A stretch of 64,000 bases of DNA from Pontibacter rufus. GTDB taxonomy: Bacteria; Bacteroidota; Bacteroidia; Cytophagales; Hymenobacteraceae. The stretch lies in assembly GCF_015694705.1 (NCBI RefSeq), contig NZ_JADQDR010000007.1:124001-188000 (forward strand). Direction: 5' to 3'. Positions within the stretch are counted from its first letter, which is position 1, and every line of letters begins with the position of its first letter. Shown here piece after piece: positions 15,512 to 24,196 of the stretch. The position numbers and the translations under genes are program-made. The notes beneath the pieces were generated by a model that had not been told where the DNA came from, did no database searches, and saw nothing but the letters and a program-made list of their open reading frames with translations.

Positions 15512-17129
15512 AGCGCAAGCCCTCCAACTGTTTTTTCATTTCCTGCTCCAGCGTGGCAGATTCTGCAAAAAGCCCATCTAAGTTGCTGTTAAAGCGCTGC
15601 ATTCTTTCGGCAAACTCTTCTGGCGTGATGTCGGTGTACTCAATCTTCACCTCAAAATACTGTCCGGCACTGAGCGAGTAGTTCTTTCCCTTTATATCCC
15701 CATAACTGACTACCACCGAGAAATCCTCTACCGCCTCATGCTTGTTAAAGGTGCTTATAATCAGATTCTCTTCCTCCTCCGAAAGCAGCGTTTTCTGGTT
15801 TTTGCCATCCTTTACGGTAGTACCCAATTTAGAAGCATCCATCAGCACTATATCGCCGCGCTTATTCGCATTGTCCAGGAACAGAATAGATACGTTGGTG
15901 CCCGTGGTGGCAAAAATATTACTTGGCATGCTTACCACACCCCGCAGCATTTTGCGCTCTACCAGTTGCTCCCTTATTTTCTTTTCGATGCCGCTTTGGG
16001 CCGTAATAAAACCCGTTGGCACTACAATGGCTGCCCGGCCTCTGGAAGTGAGCGAGTGCATGATGTGCTGCAAAAACAGGAGATAGATAGACATCTTGTC
16101 TTTGTCCTTGTTCGGCACTTTGGGCACTCCTGCAAAAAAACGCGCGTGGTTTTCTTTGCTGTCCAGGCTCTCGCGGTAGTCGCTAAAGTCGAGCTTAAAC
16201 GGCGGGTTAGACACGATGTAGTCAAATTTTTTGAGCTTCCCGTTTTCATCCTTGTGGTAAGGCGAGAGCATGGTATTGCCTTGTATAATATTCTGGATAG
16301 AGTGCACCAGGTTGTTTAGTACCAGGTTCAGGCGCAGCATTCCCGTAGACTTCTGCGAAATATCCTGGGAGTAAATGGTGCAGCGGTCTTCGCCAATGGC
16401 ATGGGCAATGTTCATGAGCAGCGTTCCCGAACCCGCCGACGGATCGTAGCAGGTGACATCCTGCACCTGCTCGTCTACCAGGATATCGGCCATTATTTTG
16501 GCAACGGCATGGGGCGTATAATACTCCGCATACTTGCCGCCGCCGTCTTTGTTGTAGTCCTTTATCAGGTATTCAAATATGGTGGCAAAGAAATCGAACT
16601 TCTGCCCAAAAATATGCTCAAAACTGAACGGAATCAGCTTGTTTACAATCGCCTTACAGAAGTTGTCGCGCTGCGAGCTATCCGAAATAAACTGGCTTAA
16701 ATCATCAAACAGCGTGATTTTGGAACCAGTACCCGTCTTTACCGAGAAAATATCATTGTTAAGGATGGCAATATCGCGCAGGGTATCGTCAAAGGTCTTG
16801 GCAAAGTCCGGCTCGTTTTGCTTCTGAAACAGCGTGGTAAGCAAATGGTCGCGCTTTAGTTTGGCCGTGCCCGGAGGTAACTGGAACAACAGCATCTGGT
16901 AATCATCATCCGGTATAGTTACCAGTGCGTCTTCCCACTTTTCGGCCTGTTGCAGCGCAGGCTCCAGTTGTTTCAGTTCGTAGGCAAACTTATCGTTCAG
17001 AAATTTGTAAAGGAAAACCTGCGTAATAATCTTAAACTCGTTGCCATCGTTCCCCAAACCATAAGACGCACAGATGCCTTTGAGGTCATCTATCAGCGCC
17101 TTGGTTTTCTGCATAAAGTCCGTCGTCAT
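15504..17129 (-). CDS. hsdM: Type I restriction-modification methylase subunit
   Basis: A 541-residue M subunit of normal length. The N-terminal helical domain is followed by YAEYYTPHAVAKIMADILV (200-218), SAM motif I CYDPSAGSGTLLMNIAHAIG (227-246) and catalytic motif IV NPPF (308-311) in FDYIVSNPPFKLDF, indicating N6-adenine methylation. It ends with the coiled tail DGLFAESATLEQEMKKQLEG. The ATG is one base after the hsdR stop. It should form an M2S1 methylase with HsdS and protect host sites. Confidence 0.95.
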   Translation of the reverse strand: MTTDFMQKTKALIDDLKGICASYGLGNDGNEFKIITQVFLYKFLNDKFAYELKQLEPALQQAEKWEDALVTIPDDDYQMLLFQLPPGTAKLKRDHLLTTLFQKQNEPDFAKTFDDTLRDIAILNNDIFSVKTGTGSKITLFDDLSQFISDSSQRDNFCKAIVNKLIPFSFEHIFGQKFDFFATIFEYLIKDYNKDGGGKYAEYYTPHAVAKIMADILVDEQVQDVTCYDPSAGSGTLLMNIAHAIGEDRCTIYSQDISQKSTGMLRLNLVLNNLVHSIQNIIQGNTMLSPYHKDENGKLKKFDYIVSNPPFKLDFSDYRESLDSKENHARFFAGVPKVPNKDKDKMSIYLLFLQHIMHSLTSRGRAAIVVPTGFITAQSGIEKKIREQLVERKMLRGVVSMPSNIFATTGTNVSILFLDNANKRGDIVLMDASKLGTTVKDGKNQKTLLSEEEENLIISTFNKHEAVEDFSVVVSYGDIKGKNYSLSAGQYFEVKIEYTDITPEEFAERMQRFNSNLDGLFAESATLEQEMKKQLEGLRYA

Positions 17130-17130
17130 C

Positions 17131-20100
17131 TTATCTTATTCGTCCGTAATATTCGTTCATGTATTCCTGCACCACGCAATGGTTGATGTACTGCGTGGTG
17201 TCAGGGTCTAATTTTATCTGGTTCTTTTTTACAAAATTGTCAATCACACTTTTAATCACCAGCTGGTTAAAGTAACCTTCATTGCTCAGTAGGTTGCTGT
17301 TGAGGATAATCTGCTCGTCGGTGTGCTGCTTAACACCCTGCAAGGCCTCATATATGGCTGCTATGTCTTTTGTACTTGCCGTAGCACTATGTTCCCGCAG
17401 CCGTTTGTGCACACGGGCATACTTGGCATCACTTTCATACTTGGCCTTCAGGAGGTCGTTTTTGCGGTTCAGCTCCTTTACCCGGTCGTAGATATGTTGT
17501 AGGGCATCAATGTTTGCCTTCATCTCGTCCTGTGTTATCTCATCCAGGTTCTTTTTCTTGAACATGCGCTCCAACTCCTCATACAGCGAAGTAAACTCCG
17601 GGTCTTTCTTGTCGAAGTTGCCTGCCATCGCCTCGCGCGTTTTACGCAAGGTATTCTTCAACTGGTCAGCCAGTACCAGCTCTGCCTCTGAAATCTTGCG
17701 GAACAGAAAGAGCACATCTTCCAGCGCTACGTTCAGCAGGTTGCCAGTATCGGCACCACTTTCCAGCGCCTCCTTCTGGTTTAGTAAATCGAGGTGGTTC
17801 GATACCTCTGTATAGAGGATATTGATTTTCCTGAAGTCAAGCTTTGCGATTAGCTCGTCGTGCCCCAGCAAGCGGATCAGGTTATACAGGCTTCGGGCAT
17901 TGGCTAAGGCTTTCTTCAAATCAAGCACCTGTTGCCTGTCCTGCATCGCCGACACCTGCATACTAAAGTTTTCCAGGTTCTGCGTATCGAACTGGAACAG
18001 CAGCTCTTTGATTTGGCTTATTTCTTCGGCTATCTCTTCTTTGCTTTTAAACAGGTCAGAGTAGTGTTCCATCTCGTCACCCAGCTCCCCTTTCAGCTCG
18101 TCGTAATAGGCCCGGTTGGTGGCATCAAACTCCGAACGTATATCGGCAAAGTCCACCACATAGCCAAAGCGGAATTTCTTGTAAGGCCGGTTAACGCGCG
18201 TGAGTGTTTGCAGCAGGTTGTGTGTTTTTACCACACGTCCCAGGTACAGCTTCTTCAGGCGCTTGGCATCGAAGCCAGTGAGCAGCATGTTGTACACCAG
18301 CAGCATATCTATCCTGCCGTCCTTGAAATCCTCGACCAGTTTTTTACGGTCTTCTTTGGTACCTACATCGTGCAGTATAAGGGCGGCTGTTGTAACCTTA
18401 TACTTCTTCTTCTTAGCTTTATTGTAGGTAGCAGTTTGTTCAGCCGCCATAGAGTAGCCACCAGCAACTGAACCTTCAGCAACAGTACCTGCCGCTGCAT
18501 ACTTCTGGTTAAAGATTTCAAACAACTGTTTCGCCTGATCAGAACTATCACAAACTACCATGGCCCCAATAGAAGAATCGTTCCACATAAGGCGGCTTTT
18601 CTCAAAGTCCTCGATAATGTAGTCCAGCATCGGCTCTGCATAGCTGGGATGTGCAAAGATGTCGCTTCGCTTTAGGTCGCCAGCAAGCACTTCAATCTGG
18701 CGCAGGATCTCCTCCATCTGCATTTTATAGTTGGTTTCTATCCCTTCCCGTATCAGGCGCAGGGTATAGCCATCAGCTATAGAGGCATTGTAGTAGTATT
18801 TGTGTATGTATTCGCCGAAAATATTAGTAGAGTGGTGGCCTTTCCCAATCAGCGGCGTACCAGTCAGGCCAATAATAATAGCCGATTTGTCAGAACTTAT
18901 CAGGTTCGCCAGAAAGCTGCCCTTGGGGTTATAGCTGCGGTGTACCTCATCCAGAAAGTAAATACGCTGCACATTTGTATTGTAATCTGTCTGCACCACC
19001 ACATTAGACTCCTCACTAAACTTCTGGATATTCACGACCGTAATTTCCGCTTTGCCCTGCAGGTTATGAATAGCGCTTTGGTTCCTAATATCGTGTACAA
19101 AGCCTTCTTTGGAGTTTACAGCCTTAACAAGCAAATTCCGGCTGGTAAACTCCTTCGATGCTTGAGTGAGCAGGTCCAGACGGTCCACAATGAAGTAGAA
19201 CTTGGGAACGATACCTTTATTCTGGAAATAATCCGTCAGGTAACGCACATTGTAGAAGGCCAGTGCCGTTTTACCGCTGCCCTGCGTGTGCCAGATAATG
19301 CCTTTACGCAAACCGCTCTCTATGCTTTTCTCAATGGCTTTCGTTGCAAAGAACTGCGGGTAGCGCATAATGTGCTTTTCGATTCCTTGGCTCCCTTTTA
19401 CATAGGTTAAACCGTAACGTAGCAACATCGCCAGCCTGTCTTTGCTGAACAGCGAGGTAAGGATACGATTTGTTGGCCTATGAAACTGTTTGTTCGTGAG
19501 AAAGTCTGGGTTATGCTTAATAGTGGCCAGGTTGGTATCTTTCAACACAAAGTTCTCCAGCGCATCATCCTCTGGCTTTAGTATATAAGTAAGGTCCTGA
19601 ATCTCCTCTTCCCGGAAATAATGGAATTGCGCTCCCTTGTAGGACGTGGTAGCATAATAGGCACCTTGCAACGGCTCTACAGTTCCGTTATCATACTCCA
19701 TGTTGTTGGAAAATACCAACAGCTGCGAGATATTGATAAACTTCCTGAACTTCTTATTCTGAAAGCGCCTGTCTATACGATCACGCTCCTGTAAAATGCC
19801 TTCATGATTATTTGGTTTCTTTACTTCGATAAACGCCAATGGCATTCCGTTTATCAACAGCGTGATATCTGGCCTGAATTCCTCTTCTCCATTCTTATAG
19901 GTAAGTTCGGTTACTACGTGAAAGCTGTTGTTGCTGAAGTTATCAAAGTCAATTAGCTTCACTTCAGAAGTTGAAATCAGCTTTTCATAGAAAGCTAGCC
20001 CCAGATCTTCGTTATCCAGTAACAGGCTTATGTCCTGAAGCAAGCGCATTACATCATCGTCCTGCAGCTCCTTATCCTTGTTTATGCGGGTGATACTTTC

Positions 20101-20280
20101 GGCAAAGATTTCGGGGAAGATATTAGTATCCTGATCTGGCTTAGCGCCTTTTAGAGAAAGATAAGTATAGCCCAAACGGGTTAAATGCAGTATAGCTGGT
20201 ATTTTAACACGTGAGTTTTCATTGAAGGCCATGGGCGCAGGTATATCTGGTTCACGGTAGCAATTCTGGTGTTGCACCAT
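17131..20280 (-). CDS. hsdR: Type I restriction endonuclease subunit R
   Basis: A 1049-residue R subunit. The nuclease motif RPDITLLINGMPLAFIEVKK (137-155) gives D138 and E152-x-K154. Helicase motifs follow: Walker A in WHTQGSGKTALAFY (330-343), DEVHRS (444-449), then GLTGTPLIG. A long C-terminal coiled region binds the methylase. It cleaves DNA after ATP-dependent translocation. The listed ATG may be too early: a TAnnTTTG box (20288-20295) ends only 8 bp upstream, and methionine 17 (20232), beginning MAFNENSRVKIPAILHL, is a more usual start. First gene of a five-gene operon. Confidence 0.95.
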   Translation of the reverse strand: MVQHQNCYREPDIPAPMAFNENSRVKIPAILHLTRLGYTYLSLKGAKPDQDTNIFPEIFAESITRINKDKELQDDDVMRLLQDISLLLDNEDLGLAFYEKLISTSEVKLIDFDNFSNNSFHVVTELTYKNGEEEFRPDITLLINGMPLAFIEVKKPNNHEGILQERDRIDRRFQNKKFRKFINISQLLVFSNNMEYDNGTVEPLQGAYYATTSYKGAQFHYFREEEIQDLTYILKPEDDALENFVLKDTNLATIKHNPDFLTNKQFHRPTNRILTSLFSKDRLAMLLRYGLTYVKGSQGIEKHIMRYPQFFATKAIEKSIESGLRKGIIWHTQGSGKTALAFYNVRYLTDYFQNKGIVPKFYFIVDRLDLLTQASKEFTSRNLLVKAVNSKEGFVHDIRNQSAIHNLQGKAEITVVNIQKFSEESNVVVQTDYNTNVQRIYFLDEVHRSYNPKGSFLANLISSDKSAIIIGLTGTPLIGKGHHSTNIFGEYIHKYYYNASIADGYTLRLIREGIETNYKMQMEEILRQIEVLAGDLKRSDIFAHPSYAEPMLDYIIEDFEKSRLMWNDSSIGAMVVCDSSDQAKQLFEIFNQKYAAAGTVAEGSVAGGYSMAAEQTATYNKAKKKKYKVTTAALILHDVGTKEDRKKLVEDFKDGRIDMLLVYNMLLTGFDAKRLKKLYLGRVVKTHNLLQTLTRVNRPYKKFRFGYVVDFADIRSEFDATNRAYYDELKGELGDEMEHYSDLFKSKEEIAEEISQIKELLFQFDTQNLENFSMQVSAMQDRQQVLDLKKALANARSLYNLIRLLGHDELIAKLDFRKINILYTEVSNHLDLLNQKEALESGADTGNLLNVALEDVLFLFRKISEAELVLADQLKNTLRKTREAMAGNFDKKDPEFTSLYEELERMFKKKNLDEITQDEMKANIDALQHIYDRVKELNRKNDLLKAKYESDAKYARVHKRLREHSATASTKDIAAIYEALQGVKQHTDEQIILNSNLLSNEGYFNQLVIKSVIDNFVKKNQIKLDPDTTQYINHCVVQEYMNEYYGRIR

Positions 20281-20287
20281 CTGTTGC

Positions 20288-20295
20288 CAAATATA
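20288..20295 (-). promoter_or_regulatory. Putative -7 box of the hsdR promoter
   Basis: On the minus strand the sequence reads TATATTTG, an exact match to the Bacteroidota -7 consensus TAnnTTTG. It is 8 bp before the annotated hsdR ATG and 56 bp before the alternative start at 20232. No clear TTG -33 element is seen at the usual distance. Confidence 0.4.
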
Positions 20296-20389
20296 ACCAA
20301 ATAGAAAAGCTTATTTTATATTGATTTTAAAATATTATTGCATTGCCCCTTGATCGCATCTAAGCAACTATAAAGACATTTAATAAGGC

Positions 20390-21517
20390 ATGGAAACCGA
20401 CGACAAGCTATCTGAAACGATAAAACGGGAAGAACTTTTTACAATGGTTTGGAAAGAGCCCGCCACCAAACTTGCAGCTCAATTCCAAATACCCTATCCA
20501 GAATTCAAAAAGATCTGTGATAATTTGTCTGTTCCTTTACCAGGTTCGGGATATTGGTCTAAACTCAGGGCAGGTAAGCCTATTCCGGAAGCTATTTTAC
20601 CGGCAAATTATTCAGGTCCGTTAGAAGTAGTAATTGAGCCCAAAGTAATAGAGAAGAGAGCAAAGTCCTTACCTACTCTGCCCGAAGGATGTGATACTGG
20701 CGCTGAAAAATTAATCAAGGTTTCTGCAAAACTAGTTAATCCAGACCCTCTGATTGTTGCAGTGAAAGATAAGCTAGAGAAGCCAAAGTATTTACACGAT
20801 GGTTTGGCCTGGTCCGGTTCCGAATATATTAGCATTAAGGTTACACCAAAGAATGCCTCAAGAGCTCTGAGGTTTATGGATGCCTTCATAAAACTATTAA
20901 AAGCACGGGGACATGATTTAATAGTTGAATATCATACTACCTATGCTTTTATCAAAAATGAGAAATTTGAATTAAGACTCAGAGAAAAGACGATCCGAAA
21001 TATAGTAAAAGAAGGTAGCTGGGATAGAACAATAAATACTCCAAGCGGTATCTTAATCTTTCATTTAGATGAATATCCCCGAAGAGAATGGAAAGATGGG
21101 AAGTTATTATTGGAAGATCGTTTAGGGGAAATAGTATACTACCTAGAACAGAAAGGCAAAGAGAAAAAAGAGCAGAAAATAAGATGGCAAAAAGAAGAGG
21201 AAGAACGCCAGGAAAGGGAACGGATTCAAAGAGAACTTGAGGCACGCCAGGAGAAAGAACTTGCAGGTTTTAAAAATTTATTACAAGATGCTAAGCGCTG
21301 GAAAGAAGTTAAAATTTTGCGGGAGTACATTGCGGATATGAAATCTGATTCTACGTTAAAAACTAATCACGCAGAAGCTCATGAGGCTTGGGTTAAATGG
21401 GCAGAAGAAAAAGCAGATTGGTATGATCCACAAATAAATTTAGCCGATGAATTAATGAACAACGTGGATAAAGAAACTCTAACACTCAAGAAAAAGTCTA
21501 TTTATCATGGGTGGTAA
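20390..21517 (+). CDS. Uncharacterised HTH-like and coiled-coil protein divergent from the hsd operon
   Basis: A 375-residue protein. Residues 12-63 (REELFTMVWKEPATKLAAQF, then PYPEFKKICDNLSVPLPGSG, YWSKLRAGK) look like a helix-turn-helix; this N-terminal pattern, ending G-GYW-K, recurs in many hypothetical proteins I have seen without a function. Residues about 130-235 are mixed alpha/beta. Residues about 250-300 are a charged coiled coil (KEEEERQERERIQRELEARQ). It is transcribed away from hsdR with 109 bp between the starts, so it could regulate the operon or be a separate defence factor. Less GC-rich than the genes to its right. Confidence 0.55.
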   Translation: METDDKLSETIKREELFTMVWKEPATKLAAQFQIPYPEFKKICDNLSVPLPGSGYWSKLRAGKPIPEAILPANYSGPLEVVIEPKVIEKRAKSLPTLPEGCDTGAEKLIKVSAKLVNPDPLIVAVKDKLEKPKYLHDGLAWSGSEYISIKVTPKNASRALRFMDAFIKLLKARGHDLIVEYHTTYAFIKNEKFELRLREKTIRNIVKEGSWDRTINTPSGILIFHLDEYPRREWKDGKLLLEDRLGEIVYYLEQKGKEKKEQKIRWQKEEEERQERERIQRELEARQEKELAGFKNLLQDAKRWKEVKILREYIADMKSDSTLKTNHAEAHEAWVKWAEEKADWYDPQINLADELMNNVDKETLTLKKKSIYHGW

Positions 21518-21696
21518 ATACATATCCTTCCAGAATAAGAATCCTTGGTTTTAATATAGGTGGGATAAGACTTGCCTTACTCCCTTTCGTTTTTTGGCTC
21601 AAACCAAATGAAAGTAACTATCCCTTTGTTTCTCAAATTGTTTGCAAATAAAAAAGCACCTACAAGTTTTATCTCGTAAGTGCTTGATTATCAACG

Positions 21697-21770
21697 TGGG
21701 CCCACCTGGAATCGAACCAGGCACCTACTGATTATGAGTCAGTTGCTCTAACCGAATGAGCTATAGGCCC
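21697..21770 (-). tRNA. tRNA with CAU anticodon (elongator Met, or Ile2)
   Basis: A complete 74-nt cloverleaf on the minus strand: acceptor GGGCCTA/TGGGCCC, D-arm GCTC/GAGC, anticodon stem ACTGA/TCAGT with loop CTCATAA (anticodon CAT), T-arm CCTGG/CCAGG with TTCGATT, discriminator A. CCA is not encoded. A CAT anticodon fits elongator tRNA-Met or lysidine-modified tRNA-Ile; it is not an initiator by context. It borders the accessory region, a common integration position. Confidence 0.92.
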
Positions 21771-21862
21771 GTTCCCTTGAAAGAAAGGTGCTTTCTTTGA
21801 TTTGGGAGTGCAATTTTACATATTTGCATTCAATATTTCAAACAGAAAAGAATAATTTTTGC

Positions 21863-22492
21863 GTGGATCTATCACAAATCAAAAATATCATCTTCGACCT
21901 TGGCGGGGTTATCATCAACATAGATTACAACAAAACGATAGCGGCGCTGCAGCAACTTTGCCTAACAAGCTGCAACATAGCCTTTAACCAGCAGGAGCAG
22001 GCCCATCTGTTCGACCTGTTTGAAACGGGCGTCAGTTCGCCGGCCGCTTTCCGCAATGACCTGCGCGAAACATACCACATCACAGCCACAGACGCGGAAA
22101 TTGATGCTGCCTGGAATGCCATGCTGATCGGCATCCCGAAAGAGCGCATCGACCTGCTGCTGGAACTGGGCAATAAATACCGCCTTTTTCTGCTGAGCAA
22201 CACCAACGCCATCCACCTGCAACGCTTCAACGAGATGGTGGCGCACAGCTTTACCATTCCCAGTCTCGACGCGCTGTTCGACCAGACCTATTACTCGCAC
22301 CTGATCGGCAAACGCAAACCTGATGCAGCCGTGTTTGAAATGATACTACAGCAACACGACCTGAAAAAGGAAGAAACACTGTTTATCGACGACAGCATCC
22401 AGCACATCGAAAGCGCCCGCAAAGTAGGATTGCAAACGCTGCACCTGCAGGCGCCGCTCATCATCAATACGGTTTTTGCGGATGCGGATTAA
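21863..22492 (+). CDS. HAD-superfamily hydrolase (subclass IA)
   Basis: From GTG 21863 the protein is 209 residues. Motif I NIIFDLGGVIINIDYNKT lies about residue 7, motif II in FLLSNTNAIHLQRFNEM (Ser/Asn), then the conserved lysine in YYSHLIGKRKPDAAVFEMI and motif III LFIDDSIQHIESARKVGLQT. It should be a phosphatase for a small phosphorylated metabolite. The frame is also open to an ATG at 21788, but those 25 residues are not HAD-like and lie against the tRNA promoter side. The 3' end overlaps the next gene by 17 bp. Confidence 0.85.
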   Translation: MDLSQIKNIIFDLGGVIINIDYNKTIAALQQLCLTSCNIAFNQQEQAHLFDLFETGVSSPAAFRNDLRETYHITATDAEIDAAWNAMLIGIPKERIDLLLELGNKYRLFLLSNTNAIHLQRFNEMVAHSFTIPSLDALFDQTYYSHLIGKRKPDAAVFEMILQQHDLKKEETLFIDDSIQHIESARKVGLQTLHLQAPLIINTVFADAD

Positions 22493-23771
22493 GAAGCAAC
22501 AGCGCGCGTACGGCTTGCACCTGCTGCTGTTCTGCCTTACGCTCGCAACTACCACTGTTGCGGGAGCAGAGTGGCAAACAGGCAAGCTTTTCTTCCTGGG
22601 CCGCCATGGCTTCGACTGGAACGGTACTTTATCAGAAAGTGAGTTGCTGGCCGGCTTATACTTTGCGCTGCCTTTTCTGGGCGTGCTGACGGTGCATGAG
22701 TTCGGGCATTATTTTACGGCCAGGTACCACCGCGCCAACGTAACGCTGCCCTACTACATTCCGCTATGGTTCGGCATCACCTCTTCTATCGGCACCATGG
22801 GCGCTTTTATCCGCATCAAGAGCCCGATTTTTGCACGGCAGCAATTCTTCGATATCGGCATTGCGGGGCCGCTGGCAGGCTTTGTAGTAGCTATTCCGCT
22901 GCTGTTTTATGCTTTTACGCACCTGCCGCCGCCCGAATATGTGTTTTCGGTGCACCCCGAGTACCAGCAATACGGGCTGGACTATGCCAAACATGTATAC
23001 GACAACGGCTTCGGCAACTTTGCCCTGGGCACCAACCTGCTGTTCATATTCTTCGAGCGTTTTGTTGCAGACCCGGCCCTGGTGCCCAACCACTATGAAA
23101 TCATACATTACCCGGTTGTGTTTGCCGGCTTTCTGGCGCTGTTCTTCACGGCGCTCAACCTGCTCCCGATTGGCCAGCTGGACGGCGGCCATGTGCTGTA
23201 TGGCCTGCTGGGGTATAACAAGTTCAACCGCCTCTCGCCTGTCTTTTTTGCCTGCTTTATATTATACGCCGGACTGGGCATAATATCGCCGTACCACGAG
23301 CCGCTCTGGTCCGAGGATTTGCTGGTACTGCTGGCCCCCTTCGCCTATTGGGCCTACTGGAAGTTGCTGGGGAGTAAACGCTACGGACTGGGCGCAATGG
23401 CAGCCATGCTGCTGCTGCAATACAGTTTCGCCACTATCTTTCCGGAGGTGGAAGCTTATATCTGGGTCTGGCCTTTTTATGTGTTGTACCTGATGTTTGT
23501 GCTGCAACCGGCCACACCGCTGCTGAAGTATAGCCTGTACATGGCAGGCGTGGTGCTGGCCATACAGGTAATTATCGCTTTTCTTTTTCCGGAAGCGGAT
23601 GGCTATACCGGCTGGCTGGTGTTTGGATTGCTGCTTTCGCGTGTGATGGGACTTTTCCACCCCTCCTGCCCCGATGAACGTTCGCTAACGCCTACCCGCC
23701 GCGTACTCGGCATACTGGCTTTTGTGATTTTGATATTATGCTTCAGCCCTTCTCCTTTTATCATTGAGTAG
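22476..23771 (+). CDS. Site-2 protease family (M50) membrane metalloprotease
   Basis: A 431-residue multi-pass protein. The zinc site HEFGHYF (about residue 79) lies in a membrane segment, and the second motif LNLLPIGQLDGGHVLYGLLG (about 229) supplies the Asp ligand. Other hydrophobic segments and an insert near residues 150-190 follow the pattern of plant EGY-like and bacterial M50 proteins. It cuts substrates within the membrane; the substrate is unknown. It overlaps the HAD gene by 17 bp, so the two are co-transcribed. Confidence 0.88.
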   Translation: MRMRIKKQQRAYGLHLLLFCLTLATTTVAGAEWQTGKLFFLGRHGFDWNGTLSESELLAGLYFALPFLGVLTVHEFGHYFTARYHRANVTLPYYIPLWFGITSSIGTMGAFIRIKSPIFARQQFFDIGIAGPLAGFVVAIPLLFYAFTHLPPPEYVFSVHPEYQQYGLDYAKHVYDNGFGNFALGTNLLFIFFERFVADPALVPNHYEIIHYPVVFAGFLALFFTALNLLPIGQLDGGHVLYGLLGYNKFNRLSPVFFACFILYAGLGIISPYHEPLWSEDLLVLLAPFAYWAYWKLLGSKRYGLGAMAAMLLLQYSFATIFPEVEAYIWVWPFYVLYLMFVLQPATPLLKYSLYMAGVVLAIQVIIAFLFPEADGYTGWLVFGLLLSRVMGLFHPSCPDERSLTPTRRVLGILAFVILILCFSPSPFIIE

Positions 23772-24196
23772 AGGGTGCCAGCAGAGATCTATACTTGCTT
23801 AACTACCTGTGGCCAACACTTGCTTCAGGTTTAGGAGGTATAATCCATCAGAACCAGTAAGGCTTTTTATTGATATTGCTGTTCAACCGCCAGCTTTGTC
23901 AAGCGGCAAACTGTCCCTCCTGCTTTTTCAGGTTACCATACTTCTTCAACCACAAAGCTTATCCCGGAAAGTAAAAAAATCTTTATGGCTGAGGCTCTGC
24001 CTGTTACAACCTAAAATAGTATTTTTTTTGAAAGATCCTAAAACAGACTTGAACTGTTCTTAATAGGATATGCTTGTAGTGCGATAAAGTATAATCTTAT
24101 TAGATACCGGAATTAATAAATTATGTTATATATTTAAATAATGATTATAACTTTTAAATTTTCTACGCTGCAAAAACTAAACTTAATAAATACTAA
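23772..24196. other. Intergenic region
   Basis: 425 bp between same-strand genes. A GTG-started frame of 84 codons at 23809 has no recognisable content and is not called. The last 130 bp are very AT-rich and probably hold the promoter of the downstream lipoprotein gene. Confidence 0.5.

Noticed and set aside
15738..16319. Long opposite-strand frame in hsdM
   Set aside because: Antisense shadow of the well-supported hsdM gene; similar long shadows occur opposite many GC-rich genes here.
21788..21862. 25-residue N-terminal extension of the HAD hydrolase
   Set aside because: The added residues are not HAD-like and lie in the spacer after the tRNA; the GTG at 21863 directly precedes the motif region.
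23809..24063. 84-codon GTG-started frame
   Set aside because: No family, signal peptide or coding-like pattern; a chance frame in a spacer.
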